Shown here in pieces: positions 50,584 through 59,500 of a stretch of 64,000 bases of DNA (positions within the stretch are counted from its first letter, which is position 1; each line of letters opens with the position of its first letter). Made by a program: the position numbers and the translations under genes. Under the pieces are notes generated by a model. The model was not told the DNA's origin and searched no databases. It saw nothing but the letters and a program-made list of their open reading frames with translations. The stretch spans positions 23,254 through 87,253 of the forward strand of contig JAEWCQ010000034.1 of the NCBI GenBank assembly GCA_023390555.1. The letters are read 5' to 3'. Origin of the DNA: Bacillota bacterium (GTDB taxonomy: Bacteria; Bacillota; Clostridia; Lachnospirales; Lachnospiraceae).

Positions 50584-51329
50584 TAATGAATCACCTCCCA
50601 TGTTGATTTAATTTTTGCCTTTCCAATAACAGTTTTTACAAAACCATCCTCCGCATTATGAATGGAAATACCATTTTTAAATTTAATTGTTCCGCCATTC
50701 ACAGTATCTACATATTTTATCCCGTATTTAGTGCATCAAGTACTTCATCAATAGAACCAATTTTTCCCTGATTTATACTACCTAATATGCGATTTAATCC
50801 ATGCTCGCTTATATCGTATCCATTATTTTCAAATACTTTATATGTATCTTTCAACTTTTGAGCATATCCTGTTGTGTATTCTGTACCTTTTAATATTCAT
50901 TCATTCGATCCAGAACTGCCACTCTTAGCAGCATTCCCTGCACCGGTTGCGCTCGCTGCTCCGATGGCTGCTCCGACCACCCATTTGAAGGTATCCGTCT
51001 ATACCACGGGACATCTTCTCCACCGCTCTCTTTGGCATTGGCATAACTGCTCAGCCCGCACTTTCCAATCCCTTCCTCACAGGTTTCATACACACCGCAG
51101 ATCTGCTGTAAGGCATCTCCATAGCTGCTCACACTGCCTGCAATCCGCTCCAGTTCCTCCCGGATGCTCTGTAACTGACGCTGCAATTCCCCGCCGCCCG
51201 ATATCTGACTTTTCACATACTGTTCGATGCTCTCCAAATTCTGTATCTTGCGCCGGATGTCCTGTGGGTACCGGAAAGCTCTGCAGGCACCTTCTTCAGC
51301 TGCGGCAGGTTGATATACAGTTCGCTCAT
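50583..51329 (-). pseudogene. Decayed WXG/LXG-type polymorphic toxin gene
   Basis: The ATG at 51329 overlaps the stop of the DUF4176 gene. Pieces of one protein appear in successive frames: MSELYINLPQLKKV (start), DIRRKIQNLESIEQYVKSQI and a long helical part, then WVVGAAIGAASATGAGN, then a C-terminal domain with YDISEHGLNRILGSINQGKI and KYVDTVNGGTIKFKNG. One-base losses near 51271, 50995 and 50722 and a TGA at 50897-50899 break it. The N-terminal part resembles secreted WXG-like helical proteins. The C-terminal domain resembles small BECR/barnase-like nuclease toxins (a guess from the HGLNR pattern). It is inactive as written. Confidence 0.65.
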
Positions 51330-51595
51330 ACGTTTTCCTGACCCAGATACTGCCCGGTATAAGCCAGTTCTTCTTCATCCTGAAAACCGATGAAGAAAAT
51401 CTTTTCAATCTGGTCGTGGTTGAACAGATATGCGTGGTTTCCACTGATATTACCTTCCGGATACAGGCAGGCTGCGTAGTCCCATTCTTTCCCGGTGCCG
51501 CTGTCAACCTGTTTCCTTCCATAGATCATAATCCGTTTCTGACCTTCCTTTAACAGGACTACAGTCCCGATCGGCAAATATTTTCCACTACTCAT
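51326..51595 (-). CDS. DUF4176 protein (T7SS-associated)
   Basis: 89 aa from the ATG at 51595 (GGGAGGAATAAC upstream). The sequence YLPIGTVVLLKEGQKRIMIY followed by GRKQ...WDYAACLYPEGN and FNHDQIEKIFFIGFQDEEE is the standard DUF4176 pattern. Members sit beside WXG100/LXG toxins of the type VII secretion system and probably help export. Here it is intact while its toxin partner is broken. It overlaps that remnant by four bases (ATGA). No secretion-machine gene is in the window. Confidence 0.88.
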   Translation of the reverse strand: MSSGKYLPIGTVVLLKEGQKRIMIYGRKQVDSGTGKEWDYAACLYPEGNISGNHAYLFNHDQIEKIFFIGFQDEEELAYTGQYLGQENV

Positions 51596-51837
51596 GTTAT
51601 TCCTCCCACATATGCTGTTTGAATAAAAAAGATTATAGCATATTTTTTTTAATTTTCTGCATTTTCCGACAGACGGCACGGGAAACGGGATGAATAACCA
51701 GTTTTAACCTGTTTTTTCGATTTTACTGCTCTTGATGAACTCTGATTTCTTTCTGTGCTTCACCGCACTGATTTCGTACCTTTTGTCTCTATCTATCTGT
51801 CACTACATGGACTTTACAGATTTACACACTTATCTCC

Positions 51838-51890
51838 AGAATAAAAGTGCACCCCCACAGCAGAATACTTCCGCTGCAAAGATGCACTTG
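51838..51890 (-). terminator. mgsA terminator
   Basis: AAGTGCA/TGCACTT outer arms and CAGC/GCTG inner arms form a hairpin followed by TTTTATT on the minus strand. Its 3' arm is the right copy of the 14-bp repeat. In the remainder of 51596-51904 I see no gene; it may hold eroded sequence of the toxin island. Confidence 0.75.
51840..51853. repeat. 14-bp direct repeat, right copy
   Basis: AATAAAAGTGCACC, identical to 50048-50061 and 1,792 bases from it. It forms part of the mgsA terminator, so this copy is probably the original and the island arrived between the two. Confidence 0.7.
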
Positions 51891-51904
51891 CCTGTTTGAT
51901 CGAC

Positions 51905-52375
51905 TTATAATGTCTCGGAACGATCCTTGACGTTTTTCTTGAAGTTGATAATCTTATGATCGTAGGACTGATCCATGTACGCGGATGTAATCATAAAATC
52001 CGCAGAGGAACGATTGTTGGCGATCGGGATATCATATACCTGCGCAATACGAAGCAGTGCTTTTACATCCGGATCATGCGGCTGTGCCGTCAAAGGATCT
52101 GAAAAGAAAATGATAAAATCAATCTTTCCCTCTACGATCTTCGCACCGATCTGCTGGTCACCGCCGAGCGGGCCGCTGTTGTAGCCCTTTACCGGAAGTC
52201 CTGTCTTATCCGTAATCATACGAGCAGTTGTTCCTGTTCCGCATAAGAAATGATTCTTTAATACTTCCTTATGTGTTTCGCACCAATCGATCAGATCTGC
52301 TTTCTTATTATCATGTGCAATCAATGCAATATTCTTCTGTTTCTCAATTGTCAGTGTAATAAAATTCTCTTCCAT
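51905..52375 (-). CDS. mgsA: Methylglyoxal synthase
   Basis: 156 aa enzyme that turns dihydroxyacetone phosphate into methylglyoxal and phosphate, an overflow bypass of lower glycolysis. Key motifs are IALIAHDNKKADLIDW, the phosphate-binding GTGTTARMI, the catalytic-Asp GPLGGDQQIGA and DPLTAQPHDPDVKALLR. The C-terminal tail after VYDIPIANNRSSADF is the usual length. AAGGAG lies 5 bases before the ATG at 52375. It is a single-gene unit. In a sugar-importing organism it relieves phosphate limitation. Confidence 0.95.
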   Translation of the reverse strand: MEENFITLTIEKQKNIALIAHDNKKADLIDWCETHKEVLKNHFLCGTGTTARMITDKTGLPVKGYNSGPLGGDQQIGAKIVEGKIDFIIFFSDPLTAQPHDPDVKALLRIAQVYDIPIANNRSSADFMITSAYMDQSYDHKIINFKKNVKDRSETL

Positions 52376-52503
52376 TGCCACTCCTTATGTGCTTCTAAAT
52401 ACTTTTTCAATAAGTTTTCTCCGATTTTATTATCACACAGAAGAATCTTTTGTGCAAGGAAGTTTTTGCGGAACGAAAAAAATCAAGGAGCCCATTTTCC
52501 AGA

Positions 52504-53577
52504 TTACTGTCCGACAAATGCATCCAGTGCGACGGAAGCTTTTCCATTCTTTGCCCAGGCACCCATCGTGTAGCCATTCCAACCTGAATATGCTTCCGGC
52601 TCCCAGTAAAGAACTCCTAATCCATAAGTACCGGAACCGAGCGCTTTCACCTTTGTGATCAGGCTGCTGATAAATGTCTTACAGGTTGATGCAGAGGTAT
52701 ACTGCATACCGCATTCCATGATCATAACCGGTTTATTGTAGGTGGACTTGATGGTACTCATGGTCGTTGCACAGGAAGAAAGCAATGACGAATAATTACT
52801 TTCTGTCGGATACAAAGACAGACCGACCACATCAAATTTTGCCCCGTTATTTACCAGTCCTCCGATGTTCCATGTGTAAAGGCTGGTCTGATCTCCATTT
52901 GCAAGATGCACAATGACCTTTGTACTGCTGCTGACAGCCTTTACCGCATTATAGCCGGATGTCACAAAATTTGCATACTGTTTCATGGTCGTGGAACTGG
53001 TGGATGCTTTTCCGTATGGCCAGAGCATTCCGTCATTCGTCTCATTCCCAATCTGCGCATAAGTCGGCGTTACTCCGGCCGATTTCAACTGATTCATAAC
53101 ATAATAGGTAAAATTATACACAGCTGTGTACAGCTGGTCTACCGTGTAGCTGGACCATGCGGCAGGAATGGTCTGCTGCCCTGGATCTGCCCAGGAATCA
53201 CTGTAATGAAAGTCCACGATAACATTCATTCCCAGGGCATTCGCTCTTTTTGCCATGGCAACCGTATTTGCGGTATCACACCATCCATTTCCAGCATCTC
53301 CGGATGGATTTACAAAAACTCTTAATCGGATTGTATTCATGCCATAATCATCTCTTAGTATTTTTAAAATGTCTGTTTTGACACCAGCTTTGTTGTACCA
53401 TACATAACCTGCATTTTCCATTGCCGGAACCCAGCTCACATCCGCGCCATTTGCAAATGTTGCTGCGCTTGCCTTTGTCGAAGCCGGAATAAATACAAAT
53501 GAGGTACACACCATAACAAAACATAAAACAAATGAAACACAACTCTTAATATTCTTACTTAACCTTCTCCTTAACAT
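52504..53577 (-). CDS. Secreted endo-beta-1,4-galactanase, GH53 (single-domain)
   Basis: 357 aa with a signal peptide (about 1-38, cleavage near ASA-AT). The rest is one GH53 TIM barrel: GADVSWVPAMENAGYVWYNK, RLRVFVNPSG, VIVDFHYSDSWADPGQQ, acid/base Glu179 in QIGNETNDGMLW and nucleophile Glu288 in IMECGM. It cuts the beta-1,4-galactan side chains of pectin outside the cell. There is no anchor, so it is released. It and the multidomain GH53 at 56527-60372 probably work as a free and a substrate-bound pair. Confidence 0.92.
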   Translation of the reverse strand: MLRRRLSKNIKSCVSFVLCFVMVCTSFVFIPASTKASAATFANGADVSWVPAMENAGYVWYNKAGVKTDILKILRDDYGMNTIRLRVFVNPSGDAGNGWCDTANTVAMAKRANALGMNVIVDFHYSDSWADPGQQTIPAAWSSYTVDQLYTAVYNFTYYVMNQLKSAGVTPTYAQIGNETNDGMLWPYGKASTSSTTMKQYANFVTSGYNAVKAVSSSTKVIVHLANGDQTSLYTWNIGGLVNNGAKFDVVGLSLYPTESNYSSLLSSCATTMSTIKSTYNKPVMIMECGMQYTSASTCKTFISSLITKVKALGSGTYGLGVLYWEPEAYSGWNGYTMGAWAKNGKASVALDAFVGQ

Positions 53578-53728
53578 AGCTCTCCTCCAATTTTTTATAA
53601 TAGTTTAACAGACTATACCCCCATAGTATGTGCTGTTTTTTCACCTCCTCCCCCCGTCTGAATAGGATGGTATAGCAGTTCCCAGATGAAATGGCCAATC
53701 CCTGTCAGTTAAAAATCCGGATCAGCGC

Positions 53729-55834
53729 TTACAGTGTAAACTGCTGTAATATTTCCGTCAGTTGCGTGGAGCGTTTCTGCAGGTGCTCCGATGCCCTCTC
53801 CAGTTTTGCAATAGAAGCCAGCTGTGTATCCGCCGTACTGTACACTTCCGTCGACGAAGCGGCTGCCTGTGCCGATACAGCTGAAATACTCTCAATTGCG
53901 CCAAGTGTCGCAGAACGGTCCCCATCCATATTCTCCACACTTTCCGATATGAGACGCAATGCTTCCATCAGTTTTGATACCTGTCTGTCAATCTCCTCAA
54001 AAGATCTTGTCGTGGAAGTAACTGCACCCGCCTGCGATGCAACAACATCTTCAGCCTGCCTGGCGATTCCTACCACTTCCCCGGTATTTTGAATAATCTC
54101 ATCTATGATGACGCCGATTCTGTTTGCAGATTCCAGTGACTGATCCGCCAATTTGCGGATCTCCTCCGCCACAACAGCAAAGCCTCTTCCAGCATCACCT
54201 GCCCTTGCAGCCTCTATAGAAGCATTGAGTGAGAGCAGATTTGTCTGGGATGCGATGTCATTAATTGCTCCGATAATCTGACTGATCGATCGTGACTTTT
54301 CTTCCAATGCCTCAATCGCTTCAATGACAGCGGATGTAATCTGTGAGGTGGATTTTGCACTTTCCGTCAATTTTTCCATAGAGCTGATTCCGTCTGAAAT
54401 ACAGGTTCCGGTCGTTGACGTCAGTTGCGAGATCTGCGTTGCATTGGATGACACACTTGTAATCTTGCCGGAGAGCCCATCCATCTGATTCAGGCAGTCT
54501 GCGGAATCGGTATCCAGACGGTTGACGCCCTTTTCAATTTCAGAAATGGAGCTCTGTATGTTGCGTGTTGTCTGCATGAACATCGCGGAAGAATCCGATA
54601 CCTGTACCGAAGCATCCGCCAATTCCACGCTGACATCATTTACGCTTGTAATCAGCTTTTTCATATGGGAAATCATGCTGCTGATTTCATTTGTCAGAAG
54701 ACGAAATTCATCTTTTCGCTTTGTATTGATTTCAACAGTCAGATCCCCGTCAGCAGCACGTTTTAATTTCCGGACGATACTGCCGATTGTCTTTCCGATG
54801 TTTCTTGCCATAAATGAGCCGAGCAGCATTGCAACGGCTGCCGCCAGTATGGATATTACCATCGTCAGATGCTTGATGTCCGAAGCCTGGGAAACAATCG
54901 TCTTATTCGATATCAGCGCCCCGATCATGGCATTTCTGCCGTCTATAACGGAATACAGAAACTGATAGGACTGCCCATCAAATTCCACTTCCTGCATCCC
55001 ACTTTCTTCTCCGGATGCAAGTGCCTTTGTATAAAAATCTTTATCTGTAAATACTGGCTTTTCCGGTGTAACCGCTTCTCCGTTCTCTGTTACGAACTCC
55101 ACACCGTCACAGGTAATCAGCGCGACATAGCTTCCTTTTCCTGCATCTAAAGAAGCCAGCGTCTGTTTCACTGTGTTGTAGTTAATATCAATCATCATGT
55201 ATGCGTTTGCACCTTTTAAGCGTTTTACCAGGCGCAGACCGTATTTTGAACTGTTTGTATTCAATTTTTCATCGGCAGTTGACTGGTTTCCAAACAGGAG
55301 ATATCCCAGCTTGTCTTTGTCCGCAATCTGACCCTGTGCGGAATCCAGAAAGGCTTTATATGCCTCCGTATCCTTGACCGCGGCCGTGGTCAACGGTGCC
55401 TGTGTATCGGATATAAAGTAGATGTTCGAGAGCATGTCATTTGTCGTTACGTTATTGCTGAGTGTCGTTGCAGTCGTCTTATTATACGCCGCCGCGCTCT
55501 GCATCTGTCCTTTGAAGTAGCTTTGGATATCATCGTCATCCAGATAACTTTTATAGGATGTCTGAATGGTATCAACTGCAAGTGCCAGGTACTGGTTCAT
55601 CATACTCATCGTCTGTTCTACGGACTTTTCATAACTTTTTGTAATCGCACTCGATGCCTTGCTATAGGATGCGATTCCCAGAAAAACAATACAGAGCACC
55701 GGTATCAGGAAACATGTGATCAGTTTAAACTGAATTCCCTGAAAAAAGCGAACTGAATTCTTTTCCTGCATTTTTATTTTCTGAACCTTCTTTGTCTTTT
55801 CCAATTCTTTTGTATTCTTTTTTCTCTTTTTCAT
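53729..55834 (-). CDS. Methyl-accepting chemotaxis protein
   Basis: 701 aa. A long, very basic cytosolic N-terminus (about 35 residues of Lys/Glu) precedes membrane helix 1 (LITCFLIPVLCIVFLGIASY). An outer sensor of about 270 residues, probably Cache-like, is followed by helix 2 (near 325-345), HAMP and the signalling hairpin with tip QTNLLSLNASIEAARAGDAG. It sits between two GH53 galactanase genes, so its ligand may be a galactan-derived sugar or binding protein; this is context only. GAGGAAAAAGT precedes the start. Confidence 0.9.
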   Translation of the reverse strand: MKKRKKNTKELEKTKKVQKIKMQEKNSVRFFQGIQFKLITCFLIPVLCIVFLGIASYSKASSAITKSYEKSVEQTMSMMNQYLALAVDTIQTSYKSYLDDDDIQSYFKGQMQSAAAYNKTTATTLSNNVTTNDMLSNIYFISDTQAPLTTAAVKDTEAYKAFLDSAQGQIADKDKLGYLLFGNQSTADEKLNTNSSKYGLRLVKRLKGANAYMMIDINYNTVKQTLASLDAGKGSYVALITCDGVEFVTENGEAVTPEKPVFTDKDFYTKALASGEESGMQEVEFDGQSYQFLYSVIDGRNAMIGALISNKTIVSQASDIKHLTMVISILAAAVAMLLGSFMARNIGKTIGSIVRKLKRAADGDLTVEINTKRKDEFRLLTNEISSMISHMKKLITSVNDVSVELADASVQVSDSSAMFMQTTRNIQSSISEIEKGVNRLDTDSADCLNQMDGLSGKITSVSSNATQISQLTSTTGTCISDGISSMEKLTESAKSTSQITSAVIEAIEALEEKSRSISQIIGAINDIASQTNLLSLNASIEAARAGDAGRGFAVVAEEIRKLADQSLESANRIGVIIDEIIQNTGEVVGIARQAEDVVASQAGAVTSTTRSFEEIDRQVSKLMEALRLISESVENMDGDRSATLGAIESISAVSAQAAASSTEVYSTADTQLASIAKLERASEHLQKRSTQLTEILQQFTL

Positions 55835-56082
55835 ACTTTTTCCTCTATAAACCGTGTGTTACATCACACAAAATTTGAAAACCACCTCGTAACTCCCATC
55901 TTCACTTCTACTGCATCAGAATCATCCTGATTTCACCCCCCTTTTCCAATTACGTACTGCGAAAGAAATAATTATGTCTCACAAAGCTGTCATCCGGATT
56001 GAAGCTTTCTTCCCACCGCATTCCTCTCCTGTCTTTTTCTGCAGTTTAGTCCTCCTGCGCAAATCATTTGTGCTCCGGTTGC

Positions 56083-56094
56083 GCAACCGGTTGC
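56083..56094. promoter_or_regulatory. LacI-type operator, distal site
   Basis: Perfect palindrome GCAACCGGTTGC in the 690-base gene-free region 55835-56526. It is preceded by a further half site (CCGGTTGC), giving extended symmetry. It belongs to a different consensus from the alpha-glucoside operators. Confidence 0.7.
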
Positions 56095-56198
56095 TTTAAT
56101 TTGAGTTTATCATGTTTTGTTTTTGTGCGCTATTGCCTTAATAAACAAATTTTCAGTCCTCTTTTTGTTCGAAATTACATGATATTTCCAGTTTTAAC

Positions 56199-56210
56199 GC
56201 AACCGGTTGT
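56199..56210. promoter_or_regulatory. LacI-type operator, middle site
   Basis: GCAACCGGTTGT, one base different from 56083-56094 and 116 bases from it, about 11 helical turns. It lies about 150 bases upstream of the predicted galactanase promoter. Confidence 0.7.
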
Positions 56211-56359
56211 TGCAATTGTTGCCTTTTATCCAGATTTTCTATTTTTTCCTGCTTTTCCATTCATTTCCTGTAATTCACGCAATGTTTACTTGCTTGTTTT
56301 CCTTATGTATTTGTTAATAGTTACCAAATACATCATCAAAAAATTATAAATCATGTACA

Positions 56360-56388
56360 TTGCAAACTAATTATCCACGTGTTACTCT
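56360..56388 (+). promoter_or_regulatory. Candidate promoter of the multidomain galactanase gene
   Basis: TTGCAA (56360-56365), 17 bases and TACTCT (56383-56388). The -10 is a modest match. A degenerate operator (CAACCGCTTGCGC, 56401-56413) would lie at about +6, well placed for repression. Confidence 0.5.
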
Positions 56389-56400
56389 ATTCCCAAGGAA

Positions 56401-56413
56401 CAACCGCTTGCGC
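56401..56413. promoter_or_regulatory. LacI-type operator, promoter-proximal imperfect site
   Basis: CAACCGCTTGCGC has one half of the GCAACCGGTTGC palindrome intact and one altered. It lies just downstream of the candidate promoter and 113 bases before the start codon. Confidence 0.5.
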
Positions 56414-56526
56414 AATTGTTTTTAGCGCATTTATTCAGCCTGCAGGCGCCGCAGTCTGAATTGATTTCACGTATAAAAGCGGCTTCCAGTCACTTTTCAC
56501 CTTATTTTTTTCTTAGGAGGACTTTT

Positions 56527-59500
56527 ATGGGAGGAAAAAAAATATTCAAGCAGGCGTTTGCCGTTCTCTTGGCGACAACAATTCTATTTACCCAGCAAAG
56601 TATAACCGGATATGGCTTAAGTGAAGTTCAAGCCGAAGACGGCAGCTGGGTAGCAACATCCTATGTGACCAACGGTGATTTTGAAGGCGGTACCACAGAC
56701 GGATGGACCATTGACAGTACAGCGACAGCTGAAGTTCTGACCAATCAATGGGCTTCTGATACCAGCAATCACTTTTTAAATATCTATGCAGCTTCCGCAG
56801 GAACCGGTACGAGCGTATCACTGTCACAAACCGTTTCCCTTCCTGCAGGAAAATATTATGTAACTCTTAAAAATGCAGGCGATGCCATGAATTCCGTCTT
56901 ATCTCTCGGCATCAACGGCACAACGACAAGTCTGACCAAGCTGGCCGGCTGGGATACCTGGGGAACCACTACCTCAGAACAGTTTGAGCTGTCCGCAGCC
57001 ACAAGCCTTGATCTGACCATTTCCGGCACGATCACAAAAGACGGATATTATGAAAAACTGGATAATATCGTTATTTATAAATGGCAGGATGCGCCGCAGT
57101 ATACCTATGATGACCTGACACAGCTGATTGCAAGTGTGCCTTCCGATTATACGGACATGGGATTTACATCCGACAGTACAGCCGCACTGACAACTGCCCT
57201 GTCAGCTGCGAATGCGTGCACGTCTGAAACGGATTCTGCTTCGATTGCCAGTGCATACGAAGCGCTGACCGCTGCCCTCGATGGTCTTGTATTTGACGGA
57301 ACCGTATTTGTGCAGAAGGTCTCCGATTATGATACGGATTCGATCCGCGGTGTGGATATCTCTTCTTATTTAAGCCTGATGGATGCATTTGACGAAGTAA
57401 ACAGTACCATAACAGACGACAGCAAAAAGGTGGGTTTCCGTGACTGGAACGGCAATCTGTTGGATAAACAGGGATTTTTCGATCTTCTGGCTTCCTCTGG
57501 CGTGAACTATGTCCGCCTTCGCGTCTGGAACAATCCTTACAGTTCTACCGATGCAGCCAAAGGCTATGGCGGTGGTAACAACGACCTCGCAAAAGCTGTA
57601 GAAATGGGTCAGTATGCGACAAATGCAGGAATGAAAACTTTGATTGATTTCCATTTTTCTGATTTCTGGGCAGACCCTTCCAAACAGAAAGCTCCAAAAG
57701 CATGGTCTTCTTACACCGTAAGCGAAAAGGCTGCAGCCATTTCCGACTATGTAACATCCAGTCTCAATACTTTAAAAGATGCGAATGTAGCTGTAGGTAT
57801 GGTTCAGATCGGTAACGAGACCACTGCAGGATTCTGCGGCGAGACCTCCTGGACAAACATGGACATTTTATTTGATGCAGGCTGTGATGCGATTCATGCA
57901 TTTAACACCGCAAATGGAACCGATATTCTGGCAGCACTGCACTTTACCAATCCGGAAAAATCCGGCAAATATACAACGATTGCGGCAAGTCTGGCAAATT
58001 ATGACGGTGACGGCGACGGCACAAAAGAGGGTGTAAGTTATGATGTATTTGCATCTTCCTATTATCCATACTGGCACGGAACCATTTCGAATCTGACTTC
58101 TGTGCTGAAGACAATTGCAACTACCTATGGCAAATACGTCATGGTAGCGGAAACCTCCTGGGCAACCACTTACGAAGACGGTGACGGACACGAGAACACC
58201 ATCAATGATTCCGGTGACCTTGGTTCTGACGCAAGCTACAATGTAACCGTTCAGGGTCAGGCCGATGAAGTGCGTGATGTGATTGCGGCTGTCAATGACG
58301 TAAATGTAACTCTGGCAAACGGAGACAAGGCAGGACTTGGTATGTTCTACTGGGAACCGGCATGGATTCCGGTACAGTACGCATATAACGAAGACGGAAC
58401 TGTTAACAGCGACACCTTGGCTTCCAACAAAGCACTTTGGGAGAAATACGGATGCGGATGGGCATCTTCCTATGCCGGCGAATACGATGCGGCTGATGCC
58501 GGTGTATGGTACGGCGGAAGTGCGGTCGACAATCAGGCAATGTTTGATTTTAGCGGAAATCCGCTTGCTTCTTTAAATGTTTATAAATATGTTACCTACG
58601 GTGCAACCACCGCACTGTCAATTGACTCTTACAGCTGTGACCCGGTATCGATTGAAGTTGGAACAGCCGTGACAGGCAGCCTGCTGCCTTCGACCGTTTC
58701 TGTTTCTTACAATGATTCCAGCACGGCAGCTCTGGCAGTCACATGGAATACAGAAGACATCAGCAAGGTGGCAGCCGCAGCCCTGACAAATTCTGGCATC
58801 GGCAAGTACACGGTAAACGGTACCGTCACACTTTCTGATTCTTCCACTTATCCGGTAGCATGCACCGTATCTGTAATAGCAAAGAACATTCTGACCGATT
58901 ACAGTTTTGAAAATGCATCCAGCGCCTGGACCATTACAGGAACCGGCGGTGCCATTACAAAGGACGATCCGAAAACAGGCAGCAAAGCCGTTCATTTGTA
59001 CAGTGCCTCCGCCTTTTCCTTCACGCTTTCGCAGACCGTGACCGCAGAAGATGCAGGTACTTATAAAGGATACCTCTATATTCAGGGCGGAGCCGGAACC
59101 GGAAGCAATACCGGGGAACGCATTTATTTAAGTGCTACTACTTCGGACGGAACCGAATATACCTCCGACGATGTTACATTAAACGGCTGGAAATCCTGGA
59201 TACAGCCGACCGTTTCAGATATTGCGGTAGAAGCCGGTGATACAATAACATTTACGCTTCATGTGACCGCAGCAGCAGGCTCCTGGGGAACCATTGATGA
59301 TGCCTGCCTGTATCTTGACAAGGCTGCAACTACAACGGAACCAACCACAGCAACAAGTATAACGCTTGACAAATCCAGCCTGACTATGGCCTACGGCGAT
59401 ACCTCGGCCCTGGTTTGCACCACCGATCAGGATACTTCTACCGGATTACCTTCCTTTACAAGTTCCAACACAAAGGTTGCAACCGTTGATTCCAATGGTA

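Noticed and set aside
50890..51522. A 210-codon open frame taken as an intact gene
   Set aside because: It runs across the DUF4176 gene in a wrong frame and captures only the middle part of the broken toxin; start and end are non-homologous to the rest.
56068..56349. Possible 93-codon gene in the galactanase upstream region
   Set aside because: It has no ribosome-binding site, overlaps two operator palindromes and has a Phe/Leu-rich composition expected from T-rich spacer DNA.
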